In this document: one piece after another, positions 36,890-46,090 of the stretch
How the letters are laid out: each line of letters opens with the position of its first letter
Numbering within the stretch: position 1 is the stretch's first letter
Source: Bradyrhizobium ivorense
Lineage (GTDB): Bacteria > Pseudomonadota > Alphaproteobacteria > Rhizobiales > Xanthobacteraceae
Assembly: GCF_900696085.1 (NCBI RefSeq)
Contig: NZ_CAADFC020000004.1
Coordinates: forward strand, 1,495,501 to 1,559,500
Length of the DNA stretch: 64,000 nt
Direction of reading: 5' to 3'
Position numbers and translations under genes: made by a program
The notes under the pieces: generated by a model
What the model was told of the DNA's origin: nothing
Databases searched by the model: none
Seen by the model: the letters and a program-made list of their open reading frames with translations, nothing else

Positions 36890-38677
36890 GTGACCGAAAC
36901 TGTCGCCGCAATCGTCGCCGCGCACCGCGCCGGCACAGTGAAACCGGCGCAAACCGTGGCGCGCAGCTATCAGCGCATCCGCGAGCACAACGATCCCGCC
37001 ATCTTCATCAGCCTGCGCGACGAGGCGGATGCGATCGCCGAGGCCGAGCGGCTGACGGATCCGACGCTGCCGCTGTACAGCGTGCCGGTCGCGGTGAAGG
37101 ACAATATCGACGTCAAGGGTCTGCCGACCACCGCGGCGTGTCCGGCGTATTCCTATTTGCCGGCACAGGATGCGACGGCGGTTGCAAAACTGCGCGCGGC
37201 CGGCGCCATCATCATCGGCAAAACCAACCTCGACCAGTTCGCCACCGGCCTGGTCGGCGTGCGCTCGCCCTATGGCATCCCCAAGAATCCGGTGCGCGCC
37301 GATCTGGTGCCGGGCGGATCGAGCTCAGGTTCGGCGGTCGCGGTGTCGGCCGGCCTCGTGCCGCTGGCGCTCGGCACCGACACCGCGGGCAGCGGCCGCG
37401 TGCCGGCGATGCTCAACAACATCGTCGGGCTGAAGCCGAGCCTCGGGTTGATCTCGAATGCGGGGCTGGTGCCGGCCTGCCGCACGCTCGACTGCATCTC
37501 GGTGTTCTCGCTCACCGTCGACGATGCAGTCGCGGCGCTTGCCGCGATGGCGGGGCCCGACGGCGCCGATCCGTTCTCGCGCGATCGGCCGCTGGCGCCG
37601 CTTGCAGCATTCCCGGCGAAGCTGACGCTCGGCATTCCCAAGGCTGGCCAGTTGATCTTCTTCGGCGACCACGCGGCCGAGAAGGCGTATGGCGAGGCGT
37701 GCAAGCGCTGGCAGGCACTCGGCGCCACACTGGTCGAATTCGACCTTGAGCCGTTTTACGAGACCGCGCGGCTGCTCTATGAGGGACCATGGGTCGCCGA
37801 GCGCTATCTCGTGATCCGCGATCTCTTGGCGTCGTCGCCCGAGGCAATCCATCCGGTGACACGCGAGATCACCATCGCCGGCGCGCGGCCGACCGCAGCC
37901 GACACCTTCGCCGCGCTCTATCGCCTGCAGGCGCTGCGCCGTGTCGCCGACCGCACCTTTGCAGAGCTCGACGCGATCGTGCTGCCGACCGCACCGACGG
38001 TCTATTCGACCGCGCAGGTGCTGGCCAATCCGATCGAGCTCAACTCCCGGCTCGGCACCTACACCAATTTCGTCAACCTGCTCGATCTCTGCGGCCTGGC
38101 GCTGCCATCAGCGATGCGGTCCGACGGCGCGCCGTTCGGCATCACGCTGCTGGCGCCGACCGGCCGCGACGCCAAGCTTGCGAGCATCGGCCGGGTGTTT
38201 CATGCCGACACCAGGCTGTCGATCGGCAGCAAAGCGTTGCCGCAGCCGTCGCTTGCCGCCGTGCCGGCGCAGGCCGGATCCGACGAGATCACGATCGCGG
38301 TGGTCGGCGCGCATCTCTCCGGCATGGCGCTGAACCACGAGCTGACGACGCTCGATGCGAGCCTGCTGGAAGAGGCGGTCACCGCGCCGGACTACAAGCT
38401 CTACAGGCTCGACACCACGCCGCCGAAGCCCGGCATGCTGCGCGTCGAGGCGGGCGCAGGCACGTCGATCAAGCTCGAGCTCTGGGCGATGTCGCCGGCC
38501 GCGTTCGGCAAATTCGTCGCCGCGATCCCGCCGCCGCTGTCGATCGGTACGGTGCGACTTGCGGACGGACGGCAGGCCAAGGGCTTTATCGTCGAGCCTG
38601 CCGCGATCGCCGGCGCGAAGGACATTTCGGCCTATGGCGGCTGGCGGACGTTCATGGCGGAGAAGGTGAAGGGGTAG
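36890..38677 (+). CDS. atzF: Allophanate hydrolase AtzF
   Basis: A 595-aa amidase-signature enzyme that splits allophanate to ammonia and CO2. The Ser-cisSer-Lys triad is visible: Lys70 (VPVAVKDNID), Ser144 (PGGSSSGSA), nucleophile Ser168 (GTDTAGSGR). The C-terminal domain (about residues 450-595: ITIAVVGAHLSGMALNHEL ... YGGWRTFMAEK) is the allophanate-hydrolase-specific domain. No urea carboxylase is adjacent; instead atzH, atzE and atzG lie close by on the other strand, so the substrate probably comes from the carboxybiuret route. GTG 36890 was chosen over a TTG at 36857. Confidence 0.92.
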   Translation: MTETVAAIVAAHRAGTVKPAQTVARSYQRIREHNDPAIFISLRDEADAIAEAERLTDPTLPLYSVPVAVKDNIDVKGLPTTAACPAYSYLPAQDATAVAKLRAAGAIIIGKTNLDQFATGLVGVRSPYGIPKNPVRADLVPGGSSSGSAVAVSAGLVPLALGTDTAGSGRVPAMLNNIVGLKPSLGLISNAGLVPACRTLDCISVFSLTVDDAVAALAAMAGPDGADPFSRDRPLAPLAAFPAKLTLGIPKAGQLIFFGDHAAEKAYGEACKRWQALGATLVEFDLEPFYETARLLYEGPWVAERYLVIRDLLASSPEAIHPVTREITIAGARPTAADTFAALYRLQALRRVADRTFAELDAIVLPTAPTVYSTAQVLANPIELNSRLGTYTNFVNLLDLCGLALPSAMRSDGAPFGITLLAPTGRDAKLASIGRVFHADTRLSIGSKALPQPSLAAVPAQAGSDEITIAVVGAHLSGMALNHELTTLDASLLEEAVTAPDYKLYRLDTTPPKPGMLRVEAGAGTSIKLELWAMSPAAFGKFVAAIPPPLSIGTVRLADGRQAKGFIVEPAAIAGAKDISAYGGWRTFMAEKVKG

Positions 38678-38689
38678 CCCCTCCGTCAT

Positions 38690-38770
38690 TGCGAGCGAAG
38701 CGAAGCAATCCATGCCTCGGCACATGCGGATAGATGGATTGCTTCGTCGCTTTCGCTCCTCGCAATGACG
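38690..38770. repeat. Intergenic palindrome (CATTGCGAGCGAAGC family), copy 3
   Basis: CATTGCGAGCGAAGCGAAGC ... ATCCATGCC and the inverted arm ATGGATTGCTTCGTCGC ... CTCGCAATGACG. It lies between the convergent atzF and gntR genes. Confidence 0.85.
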
Positions 38771-38790
38771 AGCGGTGAGAGCACGGCTCG

Positions 38791-39519
38791 CTACACCGAC
38801 ACCGCGTAGGTTTCATATTCTCCGCGCACCTGTTCGATATGGGCGCGCATCGCGGCGGCGGCGCCGGCCTTGTCGCCGCGCATGATGGCGACGACGACGC
38901 GGTCGTGCTCGGCGTGGGACTTTGCCAGACGGCCGAGATTGCGGAACTGGGCGCGGCGGAACGGCTGGACGCGCACGCGCGTCGCCAGGGTGATCTCGGC
39001 GATGTAGGCGTTTTGCGAGCCGGCGTAGATCGCGTTGTGGAAGCGCTCATTGACCTCGTGAAAGCGCTCGGGATTGCCGGTGTAGCTCAGCACCCGCAGC
39101 TCCTCGTGCACCGCCTCCAGCGCATGGCGCTCGGCCGGCGTCATCCGCTCGGCGGCAAGGCCGGCGCAGATCGCCTCGAGCTCGGCCATCGCCTCGAACA
39201 TGCCGGTGAGCCGATCCAGCGACGGCCGCGCCACCACGGCGCCGCGATGCGCGCGGGCATCGATCAGGCCGCTGGCGGCAAGCTGCCGCAGCGCCTCCCG
39301 CACCGGCGTGCGCGAGACGTTGAAGCGGCGCGCGAGGTCGGTCTCGTCGAGCGCCGCGCCCGGCGGCAGCGTGCCGCGCACGATCTCGTCGGCGAGCTGC
39401 AGCCGCAACTCCTCGGCGCGGGTGGTCTTGTCGGCGAGCTGTGACGGGCGATCGACGCGGGGCACGGCCTCGGCGCCGGGGGGCTGTGCCGCACGCGATG
39501 GAAGATCGTCCAGGCTCAT
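38791..39519 (-). CDS. GntR family (FadR/FCD subfamily) transcriptional regulator
   Basis: A 242-aa regulator. N-terminal winged helix (about residues 30-95: LRLQLADEIVRGTLPPGAAL, ETDLARRFNVSRTPVREALRQLAASGLI) and a helical FCD effector domain with metal-ligand-like residues in EVNERFHNAIYAGS. It is the last gene of the leftward transporter-atzGEH block, separated from atzH by a 48-bp hairpin repeat. It probably senses a ureide intermediate and controls this block and the facing atzF. Confidence 0.88.
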   Translation of the reverse strand: MSLDDLPSRAAQPPGAEAVPRVDRPSQLADKTTRAEELRLQLADEIVRGTLPPGAALDETDLARRFNVSRTPVREALRQLAASGLIDARAHRGAVVARPSLDRLTGMFEAMAELEAICAGLAAERMTPAERHALEAVHEELRVLSYTGNPERFHEVNERFHNAIYAGSQNAYIAEITLATRVRVQPFRRAQFRNLGRLAKSHAEHDRVVVAIMRGDKAGAAAAMRAHIEQVRGEYETYAVSV

Positions 39520-39540
39520 GCCTCAGGCGCCCTTGTTTCT

Positions 39541-39588
39541 GAGCATGATCTTTCCGGAAAACCGGATCCACTTTTCCGGATCATGCTC
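39541..39588. repeat. 48-bp hairpin repeat (GAGCATGATC family), copy 2
   Basis: GAGCATGATC ... CCGGAAAACCGGATCC ... TTTTCCGGATCATGCTC, with exact 10-bp outer arms. It overlaps the last codons and stop of atzH and fills the gap before gntR. Confidence 0.88.
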
Positions 39589-39970
39589 GCGGCTCATCGA
39601 TCACACTGACATGGGCCGCGACGATTCTCCAACCCTCCGGGAAGCGCATCCAGGTCTGCATCTGCCGGCCCACCCTGCCGGGCGTGCTGTCGCGGTAGAA
39701 CAGCGTCGAGGCGATCGCGGTGTCGCGGCCATAGGTGGTGATCACGGTGCGGTCGATCCTGCGCATCAGCCCGACCGGCGAGCGTGCGGCGCGGAACGCC
39801 ATGATCTCCTCATAGCCGTAGAGATTTTCGCCGATGCCGTAGCGCAGCGTGCGCTTGTCGTTGCGGAACAACTCGTCGAGCACGGCCACATCGTTCGTGA
39901 CCAGCGCCTTCTCGTAGCGCTCGAATTGCGCGGTGACCTCGGCGAGCACGTCGGGAAGATCGATGTCCAT
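39581..39970 (-). CDS. atzH: AtzH-like DUF3225 protein (1,3-dicarboxyurea decarboxylase)
   Basis: A 129-aa NTF2-like protein ([71 protein letters not shown]). The family (DUF3225) is found beside AtzE, and AtzH is reported to convert the unstable AtzE product, 1,3-dicarboxyurea, to allophanate. Its ATG is 2 bp after the atzE stop. The stop codon and last residues lie in a hairpin repeat, so the tail may differ from relatives. Confidence 0.88.
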   Translation of the reverse strand: MDIDLPDVLAEVTAQFERYEKALVTNDVAVLDELFRNDKRTLRYGIGENLYGYEEIMAFRAARSPVGLMRRIDRTVITTYGRDTAIASTLFYRDSTPGRVGRQMQTWMRFPEGWRIVAAHVSVIDEPRA

Positions 39971-39972
39971 GG

Positions 39973-41370
39973 CTAGATTCCCCTCGGCGCCGGCGCGGCC
40001 GCGACACCCATCTGTTCCAGCGCCCAGGCAACCCGCAGCGCAACATCCTCGCGCCAGGGCGCGGCGATGATCTGCACGCCGATCGGCAGCGGTTCGAGCG
40101 GCACCGGCACGGCCACCACCGGCAGGCCGATGAACGAGATCGGCTGGGTGTGGATGCCGATATTGGGGCGTACCTGCAGCTCGACACCGTCGAGCACGAA
40201 ATTGACCTGCCCGAGTTTCGGCGCGGTGCCGGCCGTCGCCGGCGCCAGGATCACGTCGACCGACTGAAACAGCTCCAGCACCTTGGCGCGGTACCAGCGG
40301 CGGAATTTCTGCGCCTTGTCGACATAGGCCGCCGGGATCATCGCGCCGGCGATCAGGCGGTCGCGCACCGCCGGATCGAAATCATTGGGACGCCTGCGCA
40401 ACCGATCGAGATGCAGCGAGGCGCCCTCGGTCGTGGTGATGATGAAGGCCGCGGCGCGGGCGCGCGCGGCTTCGGGAATCTCGACAGTCTGCGTCGCGCC
40501 AAGCGCCTTTGCCACCCGCGCGACGGCCTCGGTCGCTTCCGGAAGGACGTTGCTCTGGAAGTAGCCGCCGGCGATCGCAATGCGCAGCCCGCCGAGGCCT
40601 GAGGTCAACGACGGCAGCGCCGGCTCGACCGGCCGCGTCGTGCAGGCGGCGTCATCGGCATCCGGCCCCTGCATCGCATCATAGGCGAGCGCGAGATCGG
40701 TCACGGTGCGCGCGAGCGGGCCGAGATGATCGAAACTCGCCACGAACGGAAAGCTGCGCGCCCGCGACAGCCGCCCGTAGGTCGGCTTCAGGCCGAAGAT
40801 GCCGCAGAACGACGCCGGCACACGGATCGAGCCGTTGGTATCGGAGCCGAGCGCGATCGGCACCAGCGCGCCGCCGACCGCGCTGCCGGAGCCGCCGGAC
40901 GAGCCGCCGGTCATCCGCGTCGGATCGTGCGGATTGCGCGACGGACCGTCATGCACGTTCTCGCCAGTGAAGTCGTAGGCGTATTCGCCCATGTTGAGCG
41001 CGCCGACCAGGACCGCGCCGGCCGCTTCCATCCGCTCGATCAGCGTGGCATCGCGCGGCGCCGGCGACAGGTCGCGGTTGATCTTCGAGCCGGCGCGGGT
41101 CGAGAGACCCTGCACGTCGAACAGGTTCTTCACCGCGAACGGCACGCCGGCAAGCGGCCCCACCGGTTGACCGGCCGCGATCGCGGCATCGATCGCCCGC
41201 GCCTTGGCACGAGCACGATCCGCGGTGACGTCGGTGAATGAATTGAGAATCTTGTCATGCGTCGCGATGCGCGCGAGCGCCGCCTCGGTGGCCGCAACGG
41301 CGGTGATCTTGCGGCCGGAGACCGCCTGCGCGATCTCGGCGGCCGACATGGGAACGGGATTCTCGGACAT
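39973..41370 (-). CDS. atzE: 1-Carboxybiuret amidohydrolase AtzE
   Basis: A 465-aa amidase-signature enzyme. Catalytic triad Lys81 ([12 protein letters not shown]), cis-Ser157 ([11 protein letters not shown]) and nucleophile Ser181 ([12 protein letters not shown]); the spacings 76 and 24 equal those known for AtzE. It removes an amide from 1-carboxybiuret in the lower cyanuric acid pathway. It follows atzG by 7 bp and precedes atzH by 2 bp, which is the diagnostic atzG-E-H order. ATG 41370; the longer frame overlaps atzG and is rejected. Confidence 0.92.
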   Translation of the reverse strand: MSENPVPMSAAEIAQAVSGRKITAVAATEAALARIATHDKILNSFTDVTADRARAKARAIDAAIAAGQPVGPLAGVPFAVKNLFDVQGLSTRAGSKINRDLSPAPRDATLIERMEAAGAVLVGALNMGEYAYDFTGENVHDGPSRNPHDPTRMTGGSSGGSGSAVGGALVPIALGSDTNGSIRVPASFCGIFGLKPTYGRLSRARSFPFVASFDHLGPLARTVTDLALAYDAMQGPDADDAACTTRPVEPALPSLTSGLGGLRIAIAGGYFQSNVLPEATEAVARVAKALGATQTVEIPEAARARAAAFIITTTEGASLHLDRLRRRPNDFDPAVRDRLIAGAMIPAAYVDKAQKFRRWYRAKVLELFQSVDVILAPATAGTAPKLGQVNFVLDGVELQVRPNIGIHTQPISFIGLPVVAVPVPLEPLPIGVQIIAAPWREDVALRVAWALEQMGVAAAPAPRGI

Positions 41371-41377
41371 CGCGCGC

Positions 41378-41557
41378 TCAGGCCGCATAGATCGCGGCCG
41401 ACTCGGTGTCGTCGGGCAGCGGGAATTCGTCGACCAGCCGCGCCAGCCGCAGCGATACCTCGAGGTTGGCGCGCACCACAGGACGCCAGGCGTCTTCCAG
41501 CGGCAACGCCATCGCGCTGGCGACGGCGTCGATGTAATCGTCGAGATGCTCGGCCAT
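41378..41557 (-). CDS. atzG: AtzG (DUF4089), AtzE partner subunit
   Basis: A 59-aa helical protein (MAEHLDDYIDAVASAMALPL, RANLEVSLRLARLVDEFPLP) of the DUF4089 family. AtzG forms a heterotetramer with AtzE and is required for its stability and assembly, in the way GatC supports GatA. ATG 41557 has a GGGAGTG site. The larger frame to 41626 runs into a hairpin repeat. It lies 7 bp before atzE. Confidence 0.9.
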   Translation of the reverse strand: MAEHLDDYIDAVASAMALPLEDAWRPVVRANLEVSLRLARLVDEFPLPDDTESAAIYAA

Positions 41558-41581
41558 TTCACTCCCGTTCGAGTTAGCTTT

Positions 41582-41629
41582 GCGCATGATCCATTCGGAA
41601 AACCGGTTGCCACTTTTCCGGATCATGCG
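41582..41629. repeat. 48-bp hairpin repeat (GAGCATGATC family), copy 3
   Basis: GCGCATGATC ... CGGAAAACCGGTTGCC ... CTTTTCCGGATCATGCG. It separates the ABC ATPase stop codon (41630) from atzG, and may modulate read-through or mRNA stability between transporter and enzyme genes. Confidence 0.87.
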
Positions 41630-43447
41630 TCAGTGCACCGGCAACGGCGGATGCGGGATCGCCGTCAGCAATTCCCTTGTATAAGCATCCTGCGGATTGC
41701 CCAAGACCTGTTCGGACGTGCCCTGCTCGACGATGCGGCCGGCGCGCATCACGATGACGCGATCGCAGAGCAGGCGCACCACGTTGAGATCGTGCGAGAC
41801 GAACAGATAGCTCATGCCCATCGACTGCTTGAGGTCCTGCAGCAGATTGAGCACCACCGCCTGCACCGAGACGTCGAGCGCCGCGGTCGGCTCGTCAAGG
41901 ATCACAAGCTTCGGATGCAGCGCGATCGCCCGCGCAATGCCGACGCGGGCCTTCTGGCCGCCGGAGAGCTGATGCGGAAAGCGGTCGAGCAGATTGATCG
42001 GCAGGCCGACCAGACGCGCGAGCTCCTCGCAGCGGGCGCGTAGCGCGTCGCGTCCGCTGATGTCGCCGAGCTGCAGGATCGGGTCGGCGATCGCGCGCGC
42101 CGCGGTGAAGCGCGGGTTGAGGCTGTCGGTCGGATCCTGAAACACCATCTGGATCTGGCTGCGCTGCGGCAACCGCGCGAACGACTGCGGGAGGATACCG
42201 CCGATGTCCTCGCCGTCGAACACGATGCGGCCCGAGGTCTGGTCCAGGAGCCGCATCACCATCATCGACGTCGTCGACTTGCCGCAGCCGGATTCGCCGA
42301 CCAGGCCGACGCTCTCGCCGTGGCCGACCGAGAAGCTGATGCCGTCGACGGCGCGGAAGATCTCCTCCTGCACCGGCGGCTTGCGGCCGAACAGCTTTGA
42401 AAGCACCGAGGTCGCGCCCTGGCGCGGGTATTCCTTGATCAGGTTTTCGACGGAGAGGAGGGGCTCCTCCGCGACCCCGCTTCGCTTCTCCCTCTCCCCG
42501 CTTGCGGGGAGAGGGTCGGGGTGAGGGGGACTCTCCGCGAGCGCGGTGCTTGGAGAGTCCCCCTCACCCGCCCCGCTACGCGGGTCGGCCTCTCCCCGCG
42601 TGCGGGGAGAGGCAGGAGCGTCCTCCTCCGGCAGCAGGTCGCGCAGCGACACGCCGAGCCGCGGCGTCGCGCGCATCAGCTTCTTGGTGTAGGCGTGCTG
42701 GGGCGCGGCGAAGATGTCGGCCGATTTGGCGGTCTCGACCACGCGGCCCTTCTCCATCACCACGACGCGGTCGCAATAGGCCGCGGCAAGACCGAGATCG
42801 TGGGTGATCAGGATGGTCGACATCGAACGCCGCTTGGTCAGCTCGACGATCAGATCCATCACCGCCTTCTGGGTGGTGACGTCGAGGCCGGTGGTCGGCT
42901 CGTCGGCGATCAGGAGCTGCGGGTTGCAGGCGAGCGCCAGCGCGATGACGACGCGCTGGCACATGCCGCCGGACAGTTCGAACGGATAGGCGTGGTAGCG
43001 CTCGCGGGGACGGGCGATCTTGACCTGCTCCAGCGCCTCGATCGCCTTCTCGCCGCGGTCGCCGACCTGCGCCTGCTGCACATGCTGGCGCAGCACGTCC
43101 TCGATCTGGTCGCCGACCTTGCGGATCGGGTTGAGCGCGGCGCGCGGGTTCTGGAAGATCATCGAGACTTCGCGGCCGCGCAGATCGCGCATCTGGCTCT
43201 CGGTCGCGGCCTTGACGTCGATGCCGGAGAACATCACCGAGCCCTCGGCGATCTTGCCGGCGCGATCGAGGATGCGCATCACGGCATACGACGTCACCGA
43301 CTTGCCCGAGCCGGACTCGCCGACGATGCCGACGGTCTCGCCCTTGCCGACCTGGATGTCGACATGCTGCACCGCCTTGACGATGCCGCGGCGGGTGGTG
43401 AATTCGACGGTGAGGTCCTGCACGTCGAGCAGCGGCTGGGCGGTCAT
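41630..43447 (-). CDS. Peptide/nickel-type ABC transporter, fused double ATPase (DppD-DppF) with repeat-encoded linker
   Basis: A 605-aa protein with two complete ABC ATPase domains. Domain 1: Walker A GESGSGKSVTS, signature LSGGMCQRVVIALAL, Walker B LLIADEPTTGLD. Domain 2: GESGCGKSTTSM, LSGGQKARVGIARAI, LVILDEPTAALD. The linker, about residues 278-323 (PASPRTRGEADPR ... SPPHPDPLPASGERE), is the translation of a long palindromic repeat of the family otherwise found between genes. The frame is intact. It energises the DppB/DppC-like permease encoded just upstream and precedes atzGEH. Confidence 0.9.
   Translation of the reverse strand: MTAQPLLDVQDLTVEFTTRRGIVKAVQHVDIQVGKGETVGIVGESGSGKSVTSYAVMRILDRAGKIAEGSVMFSGIDVKAATESQMRDLRGREVSMIFQNPRAALNPIRKVGDQIEDVLRQHVQQAQVGDRGEKAIEALEQVKIARPRERYHAYPFELSGGMCQRVVIALALACNPQLLIADEPTTGLDVTTQKAVMDLIVELTKRRSMSTILITHDLGLAAAYCDRVVVMEKGRVVETAKSADIFAAPQHAYTKKLMRATPRLGVSLRDLLPEEDAPASPRTRGEADPRSGAGEGDSPSTALAESPPHPDPLPASGEREKRSGVAEEPLLSVENLIKEYPRQGATSVLSKLFGRKPPVQEEIFRAVDGISFSVGHGESVGLVGESGCGKSTTSMMVMRLLDQTSGRIVFDGEDIGGILPQSFARLPQRSQIQMVFQDPTDSLNPRFTAARAIADPILQLGDISGRDALRARCEELARLVGLPINLLDRFPHQLSGGQKARVGIARAIALHPKLVILDEPTAALDVSVQAVVLNLLQDLKQSMGMSYLFVSHDLNVVRLLCDRVIVMRAGRIVEQGTSEQVLGNPQDAYTRELLTAIPHPPLPVH
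42488..42613. repeat. Palindromic repeat inserted in frame in the ABC ATPase gene
   Basis: CCTCTCCCCGCTTGCGGGGA ... GGGTCGGGGTGAGGGG ... CCCCTCACCCGCCCCGC ... CCTCTCCCCGCGTGCGGGGA, an intact copy of the abundant intergenic family, here entirely inside coding sequence between the two nucleotide-binding domains. Its length is close to a multiple of three. Confidence 0.85.
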
Positions 43448-43484
43448 GCGCGCCCCTCCCGCGAGGCGTCAGGCAAAAGTGCGC

Positions 43485-43506
43485 AAAACAACCCCATGCA
43501 AAGTAG
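43485..43506 (+). repeat. 22-bp dispersed repeat, copy 2
   Basis: Identical to 8001-8022 (starts AAAACAACCCCATGCAAAG). It lies 38 bp upstream of the ABC ATPase start codon. Confidence 0.6.
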
Positions 43507-43540
43507 AAAAATGGTATCATTGCACCGTGAAAGGGCGATC

Positions 43541-44150
43541 ATCACGTCCTCCGCCGCTGCGGTGGTGTGCCCCTTCTCCCCGTTCTTACGGGGAGAAGGT
43601 TGGGATGAGGGGCGTCTATCAGCGCACGCAGCCGGCTGAGGAGTTCGCGGAGACTCCCCCTCACCCGGATCGCATTCCATGCGATCCGGCCTCTCCCCGC
43701 AGACGGGGAGAGGCGAAGGCGGGCGCGCTGGACGAAAGATTTCTTCATCACGTTCTCCCCTGCGGCGGTATGCCCCTTCTCCCCGCTCTTGCGGGGAGAG
43801 GGTTGGGATGAGGGGCCTCTGTCAGCGCACACAGCCGGCTGAGGAGCTCGCGGAGACTCCCCCTCACCCGGTCCGCTAACGCGACCCGGCCTCTCCCCGC
43901 GGACGGGGAGAGGCGAAGAGGCGCGCGCCGGACGAAAGATTTCTTCATCACGTCCTCCGCTGCGGCGGTGCGCTCCTTCTCCCCGTTCTTACGGGGAGAA
44001 GGTTGGGATGAGGGGCATCTATCAGCGCACACAATTGGCTGAGGAGTTCGCGGAGGCTCCCCCTCACCCGGATCGCATTGCATGCGATCCGGCCTCTCCC
44101 CGCGGGCGGGGAGAGGCGAAGAGGCGCGCGCTGGACGAAAGATTTCATCA
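43541..44150. repeat. Three tandem copies of a roughly 204-bp palindromic unit
   Basis: Units start near 43541, 43747 and 43947, each opening CACGT(C/T)CTCC...TGCGG, then CTTCTCCCCG(T/C)TCTT(A/G)CGGGG, GGTTGGGATGAGGGG, CCCCCTCACCCGG, GGCCTCTCCCCGC and ending GGACGAAAGATTTCTTCATC. The unit boundary equals the 3' end of the permease gene (44151), so the last codons of that gene were duplicated with the repeat. No gene is present in 43448-44150. Confidence 0.88.
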
Positions 44151-45050
44151 TCACGTCCTCCGTTGCGGGTCGACGATGTCGCGCAGGCCGTCGCCGAGCA
44201 AATTGAAGCAGAACACCGCGATCATCAGCGCGAGGCCCGGGAACAGCGCGATCCACCATTCGCCCGACACCATGAAGCCGGCGCCCTCGGCGACCATGAT
44301 GCCCCATTCGGCGGTCGGCGGCCGCACGCCGAGGCCGATGAAGGAGAGGCCCGCTGCGTTGAGGATGGCGTAGCCCATCGTCAGCGACATCTGCACGATC
44401 ATGATCGGCATGATGTTGGGCAGGATGTGCACCAACAGGATGCGGTATTCGCCGTTGCCGGACAGCCGCGCCGCCTGCACGAAGCCGGCGTTGCGGCGGA
44501 CATTGGCCTCGGCGCGCGCGACGCGGGCGTAGAGCGGAAAATTCACGATCGCGGTCGCGATGATGATGTTCTGCACGGTGTTGCCGAGCGCCGCGACGAT
44601 GCCCATCGCGAGCACGAACAGCGGAAACGCCATGATGGTGTCGGCGATGCGGCCGACGATGCGATCGGTCCAGCCGCCGAAATAGCCGGCGGCGATGCCG
44701 GCGAGCCCGCCCATCAGGAACACCAGCACGACGGAGGCGACCGCGATGAAGGTATCGAGCCTCGTCGCGACAATGACGCGGCTGAAGATGTCGCGGCCGA
44801 GCTGATCGGTGCCGAACCAGTGCGCGGCCGACGGCGATTTCAACGCGGCGGCGGTGTCGGAGGCGAGTGGATCATAAGGAACGACGTAGGGACCGAACAG
44901 CGCGGCGAACAGGATCACCAGCAGCAGCGCGAAGGCGAAGCCGGTGACCTTGTTCTCGCCGAGCACGTAGCGAGTCTGCTCGAGGATCGCGGCCAGGCCC
45001 GAGGTCCGTGCCGGGCCGACCGGCTCAACAGTGGGGGCAACGCTACTCAT
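44151..45050 (-). CDS. Peptide/nickel-type ABC transporter permease (DppC-like)
   Basis: A 299-aa inner-membrane permease with six hydrophobic segments. HWFGTDQLGRDIFSRVIVATR is the conserved OppC/DppC N-terminal signature and the EAA loop is EANVRRNAGFVQAARLSGNG. It pairs with the DppB-like permease 9 bp upstream. Its C-terminal codons (PQRRT) lie at the edge of the tandem repeat array. The cargo is probably a ureide or short amide, inferred from the linked atz genes. Confidence 0.9.
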   Translation of the reverse strand: MSSVAPTVEPVGPARTSGLAAILEQTRYVLGENKVTGFAFALLLVILFAALFGPYVVPYDPLASDTAAALKSPSAAHWFGTDQLGRDIFSRVIVATRLDTFIAVASVVLVFLMGGLAGIAAGYFGGWTDRIVGRIADTIMAFPLFVLAMGIVAALGNTVQNIIIATAIVNFPLYARVARAEANVRRNAGFVQAARLSGNGEYRILLVHILPNIMPIMIVQMSLTMGYAILNAAGLSFIGLGVRPPTAEWGIMVAEGAGFMVSGEWWIALFPGLALMIAVFCFNLLGDGLRDIVDPQRRT

Positions 45051-45059
45051 CTGTCCTCC

Positions 45060-46073
45060 CTACCCTTCCAGCCGCACGCGCGGATCGATCACGCCATAGA
45101 GAATGTCGATGATGAGATTGAGCAGCACGTACATCACCGCCATGGTCAGGACGAAACCCTGCACCGGGGCGAAATCGGAGGCGATCAGCGCCTCGACCGC
45201 ATAGGAGCCGATGCCGGGCCAGGCGAACACTTTTTCCACCAGCACGTTGGCGCCGAGCAGGAAGGAAAACACCATGCTGAGCGTGGTGATGACCGGCAGC
45301 ATCGCATTGCGGAACGCGTAGGTGACGATCACCTTGCCCGGCGACAGGCCGCTGGCGCGCGCGGTGCGGACGAAGTCGGAGGCGAGCACCGCCAGCATCG
45401 AGGCGCGGGTCATCCGCGCGATCGGCGCCAGCGAGAAGATCGCCAGCGTCACCGCCGGCAGGATCAACTGGTTGAGCGCTGAACGGAACGCCTCGAAGTC
45501 CCGCGCGATCAGCGTGTCGATCAGGAAGAAGCCGGTCACCGTCGGCGGCGTGCTGTAGAACACGTCGAGCCGGCCGAGCGGCGCCGGCGACCAGCCGAGG
45601 CGGAAATAGAACACGTAGACCAGCACCAGCCCGGTGAAGAACACGGGCAGCGACACGCCGGCGGTTGTCGTGACCCGGCAGAGATGATCGATCCAGGAGC
45701 CCGGCCGCGTTGCCGCCAGCACGCCGAGCGGAATGGCAATCACGATCGAAACGAGCAGGCCGAGCAGCGTCAGCTCGGCCGATGCCGGCAGGCGGCTGCG
45801 CAATTCGGCCGCAACCGGCTGGCCCGTGGTCAGCGACGTTCCGAAATCGCCATGCGCGAGATCGTTGGTGTAGCGGAAGAATTGCTCGATCAGCGGCTTG
45901 TCGAAGCCGAGCTTCTTCCTGATCTGCTCGACCGCCTCCTTGGTCGCCGCAGGCCCGGCAAAATACGCCGCCGGATCGCCCGGCAGCGCGCGCGTCAGCA
46001 GGAAGGTGACGATGACGACCCCGATCAACGAGGGGATCGCGAACAAGAGGCGCTTGCCGATCATGGTCAGCAT
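45060..46073 (-). CDS. Peptide/nickel-type ABC transporter permease (DppB-like)
   Basis: A 337-aa inner-membrane permease with six hydrophobic segments. MIGKRLLFAIPSLIGVVIVT and ALPGDPAAYFAGPAA match the DppB/NikB N-terminus; TRASMLAVLASDFVRTARASGL is the EAA coupling loop. ATG 46073. The binding-protein gene lies upstream across a 940-bp stretch of repeats. Confidence 0.9.
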   Translation of the reverse strand: MLTMIGKRLLFAIPSLIGVVIVTFLLTRALPGDPAAYFAGPAATKEAVEQIRKKLGFDKPLIEQFFRYTNDLAHGDFGTSLTTGQPVAAELRSRLPASAELTLLGLLVSIVIAIPLGVLAATRPGSWIDHLCRVTTTAGVSLPVFFTGLVLVYVFYFRLGWSPAPLGRLDVFYSTPPTVTGFFLIDTLIARDFEAFRSALNQLILPAVTLAIFSLAPIARMTRASMLAVLASDFVRTARASGLSPGKVIVTYAFRNAMLPVITTLSMVFSFLLGANVLVEKVFAWPGIGSYAVEALIASDFAPVQGFVLTMAVMYVLLNLIIDILYGVIDPRVRLEG

Positions 46074-46090
46074 GACGCGCGCTCCGCGCG

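Noticed and set aside
43541..44150. Possible CRISPR array
   Set aside because: The units are about 204 bp, nearly identical along their whole length, with no short repeat/unique spacer pattern and no cas genes.
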